Positions 17,589 through 26,441 of a DNA stretch of 64,000 bases are shown here, piece by piece. A model generated the notes under the pieces. That model saw only the letters and a program-made list of their open reading frames with translations. It was not told where the DNA came from and made no database searches. The position numbers and the translations under genes were made by a program. Location: positions 4,806,001-4,870,000 of the forward strand of contig NC_002678.2 of the NCBI RefSeq assembly GCF_000009625.1. The letters are read 5' to 3'. Origin of the DNA: Mesorhizobium japonicum MAFF 303099 (GTDB lineage Bacteria; Pseudomonadota; Alphaproteobacteria; Rhizobiales; Rhizobiaceae). Every line of letters begins with the position of its first letter. Position 1 is the stretch's first letter.

Positions 17589-18130
17589 CGGCTTTTATGT
17601 GTGCCTGCTAAATGGACTTGCGTGGAACGTACCACTGTTTGGCGAGTTGCGATTGCAAAGACTATATAAAGTTGTTTGACGAATTTGTTTCAACGCTTGG
17701 TTAGACGGCTAGCGTCGGAATAAATGGCAATGGGTGCATTGCGGGCGAGGGGCCGACTTTCACGCAATCTTCGACACCGGGGGGTGGCTCACATGTTTCG
17801 CGGTGCTGGGGCGGCGCGCTCCCGTCGAGGGTGCTCTCCTTCAATGCCGACCCGGCAGCTGTCTGTCGTGTGAGGAGGCGCTGAAAGCGTCGAGCAAAGC
17901 TCGTTTTCAAGGCGGCTTCCCGGCCCTGCACACCTGCACACAGAATGCACGCTGAACCTTGGCGATTATATCCACGGACTTGAGCCCACACGATCCGCTC
18001 GCCAAGAAACTGATGGTCGCAAAATCAAAAGGTAGTGTGCTGAGAGTTCTGCAAATCGCTGAGAGAGGGCGGCCATGGCAGGCTCACATGGGGAAGCGCC
18101 GGTCAAGTGGGATTAGCTTGTCATATCGAT
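17589..18130. other. Stretch without recognisable gene
   Basis: Contains the AT-rich upstream region of the ATP-grasp gene (about 17590-17700) and then GC-rich DNA with overlapping open frames of no family resemblance, up to the end of an IS110 copy. Confidence 0.4.
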
Positions 18131-18146
18131 GCCCTTTCAAATTATG

Positions 18147-18279
18147 GGATCCAGGTTGAGCCCGACTTGCATGACTCGCTCGTTAACCGAGCAGATCAAC
18201 CTCACATTCGGTCGCCGCTCTTTCACGGCTGCACCAATATCCCGCTTACGGCGGCTGGGCTCAGGCGACGAGACCATTC
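18147..18279 (-). ncRNA. Candidate IS110 bridge RNA (seekRNA) region, copy A
   Basis: The 3' non-coding end of copy A shares a mosaic of identical blocks with copies at 30938 and 45336: GAATGGTC, a GCGGGATA box, GCGACCG after a stem, and GGCTCAACCT-GGATCC. The stem before GCGACCG is GCCG...CGGC here (paired arms at 18214-18217 and 18226-18229), with different paired bases in the other copies. Conserved structure with changing loops is what a bridge RNA needs. Transcription is not shown. Confidence 0.55.
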
Positions 18280-18281
18280 TG

Positions 18282-19448
18282 CTATGCGGCTTTCATCAAG
18301 GCGCCCTCGATGATGACGCCGGATGTCGCGTATTTCCAGAGAGCAATCAGGAGCTTTCGCGCGAGCGCGACGATTGTGGTCTTCTTCAAGCGACCTCCGT
18401 TACGTCTCAGCCTGGATTGGAACCACAGTGTAAGGTTCGACCGCGGCTGGTGGCGTATCCAAAGCCAAGCGAGCTGGACCATGGTGCTTCGCAACCGTGG
18501 ATTGCCAGCTTTGGACACACCTTGTTCGCGGTCGACTTGGCCACTTTGCCACGGCGTTGGCGCTAGGCCTGCGTAGGCGGCCACCTGCCTGCGATTATCA
18601 AAATGTCGAAAGAGGCCTTCATGACAGAGGACAGCAGCAAACTCCGGGCCAATCCCTTTGATGTCTATTAGGAGCTTGGCGGGACTGTGGATTACCTTTT
18701 CTTCCGCATGCAGAAGTTTGTCACGCTCGATCTCTATCTCTTTAACCTGTGCGAGCAATAGCTCGAGGCGGTCGAGCTCGCGGCTGATCTGGGCTTTAAG
18801 ATGAGGCGGCAGCGATCTCCCATCTCCGGTTACGAGTTCCTCAAGTCGATCCCTGCGATCTCGATTGAGCGGTTCGTAATCCGTGATCCCCTGTGCGAAG
18901 AGCAGCCCCTTTATCCGGTTGACGTGACATACCCGTTCGGTCGTAAGTACCTTGCGTTCGCGACAGATACGCCGGCGGTCCTCCTGCTCCGGTGTTGGCT
19001 CTTTGACCATTGCACATATGCGCGGTTCGCCTCGCTTGAAGGCAAGAAGAGAGCGAACGAGTGTTTCACCATCGATCTTGTCGGTCTTGGCTCGGCGACT
19101 GCGACGAGACACTGCGATAGAAGCGGGATCAACGACGTAGCTCTCGATCCCCGCCTTGCTCAGAACCCGATGGATCCAGAAGCCATCGAGCCCGGCTTCC
19201 TGGATAGTGACGACGGGGAAGTCTCGCCCCATGCGTGCTCTTGCCTTCTCTCGCACGCTATCGAAGCGACGGAACAAGGCGGATAAATCACCACTGGGGA
19301 CACTGTGTTTCGACAACTTCTCGCCGCCACCTGGCGACAACGACGTGATCAGCCAGGTTGAACGGCTGAGCTCCAGCGACACGAAGATTGCGCCCAGATC
19401 AGTCCGGATAGCAGTCAGAGTTTCGGATCGGTCGGCCACTACATGCAT
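18282..19448 (-). CDS. IS110-family transposase (intact)
   Basis: 388 residues from ATG 19448. N-terminal DEDD-like RuvC domain (IRTDLGAIFVSLELSRSTWL; AKTDKIDGETLVRSLLAFKR) and C-terminal transposase_20 domain with the helix-hairpin-helix LIDIKGIGPEFAAVL, YAGLAPTPWQSG and the conserved serine region SKAGNPRLRSTMVQLAW. The frame is complete and all motifs are kept, so it may be active. The more distant upstream ATG at 19511 lies at the element end and is less likely. Confidence 0.88.
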   Translation of the reverse strand: MHVVADRSETLTAIRTDLGAIFVSLELSRSTWLITSLSPGGGEKLSKHSVPSGDLSALFRRFDSVREKARARMGRDFPVVTIQEAGLDGFWIHRVLSKAGIESYVVDPASIAVSRRSRRAKTDKIDGETLVRSLLAFKRGEPRICAMVKEPTPEQEDRRRICRERKVLTTERVCHVNRIKGLLFAQGITDYEPLNRDRRDRLEELVTGDGRSLPPHLKAQISRELDRLELLLAQVKEIEIERDKLLHAEEKVIHSPAKLLIDIKGIGPEFAAVLCHEGLFRHFDNRRQVAAYAGLAPTPWQSGQVDREQGVSKAGNPRLRSTMVQLAWLWIRHQPRSNLTLWFQSRLRRNGGRLKKTTIVALARKLLIALWKYATSGVIIEGALMKAA

Positions 19449-19767
19449 GGTATTCCTCCACGGGGTGTTTGTTAGCAGCGTCACTCTGCCAGAGCACTCG
19501 CCGCTATCCATCCGTCCCCATGGGATCTGGTGATGCTTAACGTCACCGATTCCCTGGCAGGAACGCGACGATTACTAAGAGCCTTCTCTGATTGGGGTCG
19601 TTTTGGTCAAGATGCTCCTGCACCTTTTTCTGGACCGTTCCATGGGTCACTCGCTTCTCTTCGCGGTCGACGTTAGGCCGCCGCATGATGTTGGGGTGGA
19701 CGGCCCCCGCACGGCATCGATGTGCCAGAATGAGGTCGTTGCAGATCTCAAGCAAAGGAGACCGTCC

Positions 19768-20808
19768 GTGGAACAAATTATTCGAATTGGCATCGACACG
19801 TCAAAGCACGTCTTCCAACTCCATGGTGTGAACGCGGCTGAGGAGCCGGTGCTGCGCAAGAAGCTGAGGCGCAAGGAGGTGGTAGCGTTGTTCGAGAAGC
19901 TGTCGCCGACGGTGGTAGCGATCGAAGCGTGCGGGGGCTCGCACCACTGGGCGCGCCTGCTGCAGTCGTTCGGGCACGAGGTGAAGCTGATCCCTCCGCA
20001 ATATGTCAAACCGTACGTCAAGCGCGGCAAGAACGATACGGCCGATGCCGAAGCGCTGTGCGAGGCGATGAGCCGGCCGACGATGCGGTTTGTGCCGGTC
20101 AAGACCGCTAAACAACAGGCGGCATTGATGCTGGTTGGCCTGCGCGACCGGCTGATCCGCAATCGCACGCAGCTCGCCAATGCGATCCGCGGCTATGCGG
20201 CAGAATACGGGCTGATCGCTGCCAGGGGGATGTGCAAGATCGAACCGCTGCTCGAGCGTATCGCGGCAGATAAGATGCTACCGGATTTGGCGCGGGAGCT
20301 GTTCGCGCTCCATGCCAAGGAATATGCGCAGCTGCAAACACAACTGAAAGACGTCGACGCCAAATTGATGGCTTGGCATCGGGCCGAGGCGTGCAGCCAG
20401 CGCCTGGCGCAAATCCCCGGTGTCGGCCCGATCGGTGCGTCGCTACTGGTGATGAAGACGCCGGCACCTGAGACCTTTCGATCGGCCCGACACTTTGCCG
20501 CCTGGCTTGGCCTAACGCCGAAGGATCATTCAACTGCCGGCAGGGTCAGGCTCGGTGTGATCACGCGCGCCGGCGACGAAGCCTTGCGCAGCGTGCTGGT
20601 GGCCGGGGCTACTGCTGTCATCCGGCATGTCCGACGCGGCCGAGGCGCCGTCTCCCCCTGGCTCGTCGACCTACTCAAGCGCAAGCCGCCGAAACTCGCT
20701 GCCGTGGCGCTAGCGAACAAGATCGCGCGCATCGCCTGGAAGCTAATGGTAAGCGGCGAGATCTACGGAGCGAAGCCTATGCCGCCAGCCTCGGCGCGCG
20801 CCGCATAG
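19768..20808 (+). CDS. IS1111-type transposase (intact)
   Basis: 346 residues from GTG 19768, preceded by AAAGGAG; the longer frame upstream belongs to other mobile DNA. RuvC-like domain with D in RIGIDTSKHVFQLHG, AIEACGGSHHWARLL and KNDTADAEALCEA; C-terminal domain with IPGVGPIGASLLV and AAWLGLTPKDHSTAGRVRLG. All motifs are intact, so the element is probably active. Close in sequence to the broken copy at 47525-48123. Confidence 0.88.
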   Translation: MEQIIRIGIDTSKHVFQLHGVNAAEEPVLRKKLRRKEVVALFEKLSPTVVAIEACGGSHHWARLLQSFGHEVKLIPPQYVKPYVKRGKNDTADAEALCEAMSRPTMRFVPVKTAKQQAALMLVGLRDRLIRNRTQLANAIRGYAAEYGLIAARGMCKIEPLLERIAADKMLPDLARELFALHAKEYAQLQTQLKDVDAKLMAWHRAEACSQRLAQIPGVGPIGASLLVMKTPAPETFRSARHFAAWLGLTPKDHSTAGRVRLGVITRAGDEALRSVLVAGATAVIRHVRRGRGAVSPWLVDLLKRKPPKLAAVALANKIARIAWKLMVSGEIYGAKPMPPASARAA

Positions 20809-20849
20809 AGATCGGCCAGACACGGGGAACATCTCTACTGTTACCGTGC

Positions 20850-21086
20850 TGAGCTGGTGCCGGAACTTGCAAGAGAATGAGCAGTTGGTGTGATCGATCG
20901 ATCCGAGACGCGAGACACTCCGTTGACCCCATTGGTCGTTGTAGACCGCCATGATGTTGGGAACTCGCGTCGCGGAAACCATCTTGGCCAGCGGTTATGT
21001 GCGACCGTACACAAAGGCCGGACATATGAGCGCAAGCGATCCGATCAAATCATTGCTCAACAATCTTGCGAGAAGGGTGCCGTCCA
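20850..21086 (+). ncRNA. Candidate IS1111 bridge RNA (seekRNA) region, copy B
   Basis: The 3' non-coding end aligns with the end of the broken copy at 47255-47490 (reverse strand). Shared blocks include GCAGTTGGTGTGATCGATCG, CGGAAACCATCTTGGCC, GGCCGGACATATGA and CGCAAGCGAT; the segments between them (about 20925-20965) differ freely. Conserved scaffold with variable loops suggests a guide RNA. In the IS1111 subgroup such RNAs are encoded in this end. Confidence 0.55.
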
Positions 21087-21264
21087 CATATGGGGTCAGG
21101 AGAGCGAGGCGTCTCAATCTGTTTGCCGACCTTGCCGCGCTTGGGCCGGCAGGTTCGGGACTCTCAACGAGATCGCCTCACCCATCGTCCCCAAGGAACG
21201 ATCCGGGCATCGCCCTTTCGGCGAAGCCTTTGTTCGTGTTGCTAGTTCCTCGATCTGTCTCAGT

Positions 21265-22309
21265 TCACGCGGCCAGGTGAACAGGCTCCTTTCCAAAGCG
21301 GAACCCGGTCGCGTCGGCCCACATGCGATGCAGAATGACGGCCAGTTTGCGGGCGACCGCGGCCCGGGCTCGTGCCATGCCGCGCCGCCCGGCGATGTTC
21401 ATGCCCCATGCTCTGAGGCTCGACCACTTCGTCGATCGCACCAGCAGTGTGTGGGCCGCCTCATAAAGCGCGGTGCGTACAAGTTCGTCGCAGCATCGGC
21501 TGACCTTTCCCTGGATGTCGGTTTCGCCGGACTGTAGCGTGCCGGCGTCAGTCCCAGATGCGCCCCCACCGCCTGCGACGAGCCGAACCGCTCAGGCCGG
21601 TCGATCGTGGCGCGGAAGGCGAGCGCGGTGATCGGCCCAACGCCCGGCGCGCTCATCAACCGCCGGCAGACTTTCTCATTGCGCACGATATCGAGAACCT
21701 GCTTCGTCAGGCGGGCGAACTCTCTCAGCATGACACCGAGGATCGCAAGCAGCGGCTCGACCATCGCCATCACCTCGGCGTCGGCGCCCGTCAGCTCACG
21801 CACGCGGTTGGCAAAAGTGGTGCGCGACGGCAGGCCCAGCTTGACGCCGGCCTCCCGCAGGATCGCCTGCACCACGTTCTCGATCGAACGCATCTCGTTC
21901 AGCACCGTGCGGCGGGCAACCAAGCAGCGAACGCCACAGCCGGCACTGCCTGCTGCTCTTGACATGCACCAGGCGATACCAGGTGTGCGCATGATCTGCG
22001 CCAGCGCGCGGGCGTCATTGCGGTCGGTCTTGTTCGGCATCGTCTTCATCGCTGCGTTGGCCTGCCGCATCTCGATGCAGGTCGCCGGCAAGCCTTCGGC
22101 GTGCAGTACATCGTGAAGCCAGGCCCTCAGCGAGCACGCTTCCAGGCCGATCCGCTCAAGCGGCAAGCCGGTTCCCCTCAGCGCTCGCTTCACACAACGC
22201 CTGCGGATCGCTCAACGCTCTCGCCTCCTTCACGATCCGGCCAATCTCGTCGACAATGCAAAATAGAGGTCTCTTCCAAAGACACGTCCAGTCCGGCAAA
22301 GTATTTCAT
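21265..22309 (-). pseudogene. IS110-family transposase, frameshifted
   Basis: ATG 22309 begins MKYFAGLDVSLEETSI, then the frame shifts; the middle (22193 to about 21510) reads GLEACSLRAWLHDVLHAEGL, KTDRNDARALAQIMR and MSAPGVGPITALAFRATIDR; the end shifts again to finish FGKEPVHLAA with TGA at 21265. Order and completeness show one IS110 gene with at least two frameshifts, hence inactive. Confidence 0.85.
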
Positions 22310-22509
22310 GGCTGCTCCTTCCAAATGTTTGTGGCGACTCATATCGACCACGATTTCACATTTCGACAGGAGCAGCTGCCATCATCTGGCTCGGTCGAGA
22401 CCCCAATCACCCCATCTGACCCGAAACTCGGGATTGGGCGTGGAATCGGTTGAGTGGCCCCGTCCGTTGTGATTCGCTTGAGTTGTCTAGACTTGAGCGG
22501 GATCACGAC

Positions 22510-23342
22510 ATGGGTTGGACTGAGGCCACCCGCCGGCAATATTGCCGCGCGGGGCAGCGGGATGCAAACGCGTTGACGGACAGGGAATGGGCGGCGATCG
22601 AGCCGTCCATGCCCGTGGCAAAGGCGACGGGACGACCGCGCACGACAGAGTTGCGGGCGGTCATGGACGCGCTCCTCTACATCGCCTGGACAGGCTGCCA
22701 GTGGCGGGCATTGCCGGACCGCTTTCCACCTGTTTCGACGGTTAAACGCTATTTCTATGCCTGGCGAGACAATGGGCTGTGGAAGAGCATCAACTTCCAT
22801 CTGGTGGCCGCGGCACGTCTGGCGCTTGGGCGCGAGGCAAGCCCGAGCGCCGGCATCATCGACAGCCAATCGGCAAAGGCCACGGACGTTGCCGGTTTGC
22901 GTGGCTACGACGCCGGCAAGAAGATCAAAGGCCGCAACGCCATATCATCACCGACACCGAGGGCACCTGGTCGGGCTGCCGGTGCATACGGCCGACATCC
23001 AGGAGAGGGATGGGGCAGGCGGCGTCATCGCCTCCATTCGACAGCTTTGCCCGTGGTTGCCGCCATCTGTTCGCCGACGGTGGTTATGGCGGAGAAAAAC
23101 TGACACACGCCCTGGCTGATCCCGGCACATGGACCATCGAAATCATCAAGCGCTCCGACACTGCCAAAGGCTTTGAGGTACTGCCGCGACGATGGGTCGT
23201 CGAGCGAACTTTCGCCTGGCTGGGACGTTGTCGCCGGCTCGCCAAGGACTTCGAGGCGACCATCGCCAGCGCCGAGGCGTGGATCTTCATCGCGTCGATC
23301 CGCCTCGTGCTTCGCCGCATGGCAGCTCCGCGTCGTGCGTAA
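22510..23342 (+). pseudogene. IS5-family transposase, frameshifted
   Basis: ATG 22510 (MGWTEATRRQYCR) leads into LTDREWAAIEPSMPVAKATG and SQSAKATDVAGLRGYDAGKK. At about 22945 the frame shifts by one base; the rest continues with HIITDTEG, then DGGYGGEKLTHALADPGTW and RRWVVERTFAWLGRCRRLAK to TAA at 23342. All parts of the DDE transposase are present but in two frames. No typical slippery run is apparent at the shift, so this is more likely decay than programmed frameshifting. Confidence 0.85.
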
Positions 23343-23392
23343 CCGAGTTTAAATCGACCAGCGCTGCCGTCAAAGATATTCTGCTTTCGAAC

Positions 23393-23690
23393 CCGCATGG
23401 ACTGCACGAGGGTCGTGCGGTGATGCAGGAGATGCTCGAGGCTGAGACGACGAGGCGTTGGGTGCCTCGAAAGGCGAGCGCACACCGGAGCGGCTCGGCT
23501 ATCTCTCAGGCTACTATGGCCGCACGCTTGTCACCCGTCGGCAAGCTTGAGCTCCGGGTTCCGCAAGACACGGCCTGCCGCTACTCCACCGAACTGTTCG
23601 AGTGCCACCCTTGGTGGCGATCTTGCGGAGATGTATGTGGAAGGGGTATCGACCCGGAAGGTCAAGTCGATCACCGAACCACGCTTGCAA
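23393..23690 (+). pseudogene. IS256-family transposase remnant
   Basis: Translations in successive frames match the N-terminal part of mutator-type transposases: VMQEMLEAE, then ERTPERLGYLSGYYGRTLVT, KLELRVPQ and AEMYVEGVSTRKVKSITE. Start, C-terminal half and both ends are missing. It abuts the stop codon of the M24 gene, so its insertion may have determined what follows that gene. Confidence 0.78.
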
Positions 23691-24860
23691 TCAGATTTCG
23701 AAGATTTCACGCGGCAGGCATGAGAAGGTTTCGGCGCCCCGCTCGGTAACCCGAAACGTTTCGCTGATCACGTACCCGAAATCCTCGTCGATCCAATTTC
23801 CGAGCATCAGGTGAAAGGTCATGTTCGTTTGCAGCACAGTCTCGTCATTCTCCTTTAGGCTGGCTGTTGGTTCCAGCCAATCGATCCCAATAGCGTAGCC
23901 GCATCGGGTTTCTTTGTCGAAGCCATGCCTTCTTAGCGTCTTGTTGAAGGCCGTAGCAATGTCTCCGCACGTGACACCAAGCTTAACAGCGGCAAGCGCG
24001 GATTCCAACCCGGCAACTTCAGCTTCATGAACTCGACGCAGGCGATCCGAGGGCTCGCCGATTGAGAACGTGCGCATAAGGCCAGAAACATACCCGTGAC
24101 GAACACCGCCAAACTCTAGATTGATCTGGGACCCGTCCCGGAAAACATCTTCGCTCCAATGAACGTGAGCCGTAGCCGAACGAGGTGAGGCACATAGGTA
24201 GAAGCCAGCTAAATCGGTACCTGGCTTACCATCGGCACCGCGGATCAACGTCGAAATGATCTCTGCGGCAGCATCAGCCTCTCTTACTCCCGGTCGGATC
24301 ACTTCCTTCGCCCGTAGCATTCCTGCATCAGTGATGGCCGCCGCCTCCCGCATTACCGCAATTTCGAGATCGGACTTAGCCAACCGAATCCAAGCGATTG
24401 TGTTGCTAAAATCCACAATCGCGACAGCAGACATTCTAGCCTTGAATTTTTCGACAGTTTCAGAACGAAGGGACTTGGTCTCGAGCCCTATCCTGCCTTT
24501 CGCAAGGCCGTTTTGACGCAGGAAGTCGATCATCGCATCAAAGCCATCGGCTCTTGGGTTAGCAATAAGTGCCTCTGGATAGCCAATGACCCGGCCGCTG
24601 TCGATAAACATCTGATGCATTGCCGCCGGCGCATCACAGCGCCGCGCCACGAACGTTGGCTCTTCCTCCGCCAAGGAAATTATCAGGCCCTGCGGCACGT
24701 ATCCTGATTTGCAGGTGTATCCTGAAAGATAGGTAATGTCGGCCGAAGTGGTGACGATTAACGTGTTGGTCTCGCGTCGGCCCATTTCCGCCTTAACTGC
24801 GGAGAGCCGTCGTAGGTATTCAGCCCGTGGGAACGCCTGGAGGCCTTTGGGTATTGGCAT
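23691..24860 (-). CDS. M24-family hydrolase resembling ectoine hydrolase (DoeA/EutD)
   Basis: 389 residues, the usual length of this group. A creatinase-type N-terminal domain (MPIPKGLQAFPRAEYLRRLS onward) precedes the pita-bread domain. The first two metal ligands of normal M24 aminopeptidases are not kept: INLEFGGVRHGYVSGLMRTF has E and G where aspartates are expected. Metal-free M24 enzymes such as creatinase and ectoine hydrolase share this. The segments GYAIGIDWLEP, NMTFHLMLGNWIDEDFG and SETFRVTERG resemble the ectoine-hydrolase subgroup, which opens ectoine to N-acetyl-diaminobutyrate. No transporter or other doe/eut gene is adjacent, so the real substrate is uncertain. The next gene on either side is a mobile remnant. 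Confidence 0.8.
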   Translation of the reverse strand: MPIPKGLQAFPRAEYLRRLSAVKAEMGRRETNTLIVTTSADITYLSGYTCKSGYVPQGLIISLAEEEPTFVARRCDAPAAMHQMFIDSGRVIGYPEALIANPRADGFDAMIDFLRQNGLAKGRIGLETKSLRSETVEKFKARMSAVAIVDFSNTIAWIRLAKSDLEIAVMREAAAITDAGMLRAKEVIRPGVREADAAAEIISTLIRGADGKPGTDLAGFYLCASPRSATAHVHWSEDVFRDGSQINLEFGGVRHGYVSGLMRTFSIGEPSDRLRRVHEAEVAGLESALAAVKLGVTCGDIATAFNKTLRRHGFDKETRCGYAIGIDWLEPTASLKENDETVLQTNMTFHLMLGNWIDEDFGYVISETFRVTERGAETFSCLPREIFEI

Positions 24861-25039
24861 GTAATTTTAATTCCTTTTTTGTTTTTTGTCGAATGCGGTT
24901 TCGGTTGGAGCGTGAGGCGATGCTGGGCAACGACGCGCGCCCCAGCATCTGCGAGGCTGGAAGGAATGTCGGATCAGCGCTGATATCGTTGAAAAAATCA
25001 GCAGTGTCTCGGCGGTGATATCAACCAATCTTAGAGCCT

Positions 25040-25480
25040 GAGCAGACGTCTTCCGCCTCACGCCGGGATCGGCTCTTGGCATCGGGATCAACTTGCAAGT
25101 TTCCGGAGGTTCTGGCGGCGGCTGCCGGGTGGAACTCGTCTCGGGCACAGTTTGGTCTTCGTAGTTTTGGCCGATCCAGCTTCAGAATACGCTTGAGGTG
25201 CTCCTTCCGCTCGCGACGCGAGGTGACGTAGGCTTCGGTGGCAGCGAGATGGCAGGCCATGTCGCGCGCACCCTCGCGGACGTGGCGCAAGATCTAGCGG
25301 GCTGAAGTGTTCGGACAGCATCGAGGCTCGGGAGCGCAGGCGTCGCACCAGCTTGCTGGTTCGGTAGCCAGCATCTTGCCCGAAATTGTAGAGGCCCGCG
25401 ATCAGGGGCATCCCTATCCGCAATCCATAGATAGTCATCGTCGGAGCACTCCGCGTTCGGTGAGATCGATTGGGGGCATG
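25040..25480 (-). pseudogene. IS1182-like transposase remnant
   Basis: The reverse strand reads fragments in several frames that match the end of IS1182-type transposases: ARDMACHLAATEAYVTSRRE, KEHLKRILKLDRPKLRRPNC and ARDEFHPAAAARTSGNLQ, then QNLRKL. Only the C-terminal part survives and frames are broken. Confidence 0.65.
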
Positions 25481-25834
25481 TCAGGACACGCAAAGCCTTC
25501 GGTCGGTTCGCTCGGCTTTCGCTAAGGCGACCGGATCTTCGGGCACGTGATCATGGGGTGATTTCTCCTCGGTCCACGTCGCAGCGCGTTTGCAGATAGC
25601 CTTGCATGTGTCGTGCCAAACGAGAAAACTTCAGAACAATGCGTTCCCCCTGATCGCGCTGCGTCTCATGTCCGACATCGTCAGAGATTCGACAAAGAGT
25701 GCAACGTAGGGGCGGGGGTCATGCCGGGCAACCAGCAGCGCGCCGGTATCGGTTGGGCTCTTCTAGTGGCCAAGCGGCACGCCGGCCCGACAGCGCTCGC
25801 CGGAAGCGGGCCAGATCAAGTCTGGTCGCCTCTT
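25481..25834. other. Stretch without recognisable gene
   Basis: Between two transposase remnants. Open frames here show no family resemblance; probably decayed insertion-sequence DNA. Confidence 0.35.
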
Positions 25835-26004
25835 TCGCCAACGGCGTTCTCAAAGACCGTTTGGCCGTCAGCGCGGCGATCACCTTGCCATGGTCCAACG
25901 GTCAGACCGAGGGCCAGATCACTAAGCTCAAGCTCGTGAAACGCCAAATGTATGGCCGAGGAAAGCTCGACCTGCTTCAGGCGCGTGTCATCGGCGCTGG
26001 TTAA
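25835..26004 (+). pseudogene. ISL3-family transposase C-terminal remnant
   Basis: Reads ASFANGVLKDRLAVSAAITL, then WSNGQTEGQITKLKLVKRQM and YGRGKLDLLQARVIGAG to a stop. The N-G-Q-x-E-G-Q-I-x-K-L-K motif with the final catalytic glutamate is diagnostic for the ISL3 C-terminus. The rest of the gene is missing. It is not a copy of the ISL3 element at 13.6-15.3 kb. Confidence 0.78.
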
Positions 26005-26179
26005 GTCAATCATCACCAAAAGTGCGTCCGAGCCAATTTTGCACGCCGATTTACACGCATTCGCCGCGCCGTCGCTCGTGGCCGCGCCCTCATGAATGGC
26101 GGATACAAGGATTCCCCACAACGGCAAATATGGCCCTCCGGGGCGACTGCGACTCGTATTTGTCAAACGTATTTCTCAT

Positions 26180-26207
26180 TGTCGCATGTCCGACCAAGTC
26201 GGACATG
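26180..26207. promoter_or_regulatory. Probable activator site upstream of the aminomutase promoter
   Basis: Two overlapping signals: TGT-N10-ACC at 26180-26195, one base off the NifA consensus TGT-N10-ACA and with the internal T in place, and a perfect 10-base inverted repeat (arm CATGTCCGAC, 3-base gap) at 26185-26207. They lie about 80-100 bases upstream of the start expected from the sigma-54 promoter at 26257. Either could bind NifA or another enhancer-binding protein. Confidence 0.55.
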
Positions 26208-26256
26208 CGAATAGCAATATTAGGATTATCCAGTTGTTTTAAAAAGATTTTCTCTT

Positions 26257-26272
26257 TGGCACGGTTCATGCT
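26257..26272 (+). promoter_or_regulatory. Sigma-54 (-24/-12) promoter for the lysine 2,3-aminomutase gene
   Basis: TGGCACGGTTCATGCT: perfect TGGCAC at -24 and GC exactly ten bases after GG. It faces the aminomutase gene with a leader of about 155 bases. Together with the upstream palindromes this argues for expression under nitrogen-fixing conditions. Confidence 0.78.
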
Positions 26273-26312
26273 CCGCTATCAGCAAATGCGTGACCAACCC
26301 GGAGAATCGCCC

Positions 26313-26441
26313 ATGACCGCGCTCACCGACTATGCTGCTGCCGCCGTGAAGTCGGAGGTCCTCGCGAAAAGCTGCCGATTGAGTGCGGCGCCATCGACGA
26401 GGTCATCATCTTTCCACTTTTCAGCTCGAGCGAAGTTCTGA
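26313..26441 (+). other. Short open frame in the aminomutase leader
   Basis: A 42-codon frame, MTALTDYAAAAVKSEVLAKS to RAKF, ends in TGA that overlaps the ATG of the aminomutase. A one-base shift near 26365 would join its first half to KLPIECGAIDEVIIFPLFSS in frame with the aminomutase, so it may be the broken front of a small gene or a former N-terminal extension. I recognise no family. It could be a coupling leader peptide. Confidence 0.4.

Larger units (their letters stand above)
18140..19520 (-). mobile_element. IS110-family element, copy A
   Basis: One intact transposase gene with a long conserved 3' non-coding end. The 5' end shares GGTGGATAGCG-like sequence, and the 3' end the GGCTCAACCT-GGATCC block, with the copies at 29.6-31.1 kb and 44-45.5 kb. 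IS110 elements lack long terminal inverted repeats, so the ends are set by comparing copies and are good to roughly ten bases. Confidence 0.72.
19690..21092 (+). mobile_element. IS1111-type (IS110 family) element, copy B
   Basis: Intact transposase plus about 280 bases of 3' non-coding DNA. Short subterminal inverted repeats TGGACGGC (19697-19704) and GCCGTCCA (21079-21086) match the arrangement of the IS1111 subgroup. Confidence 0.75.

Noticed and set aside
22510..23342. Programmed frameshift in the second IS5 transposase
   Set aside because: No slippery run is seen near the shift at about 22945, unlike the A5G5 run in the IS5 copy at 4684-5450.
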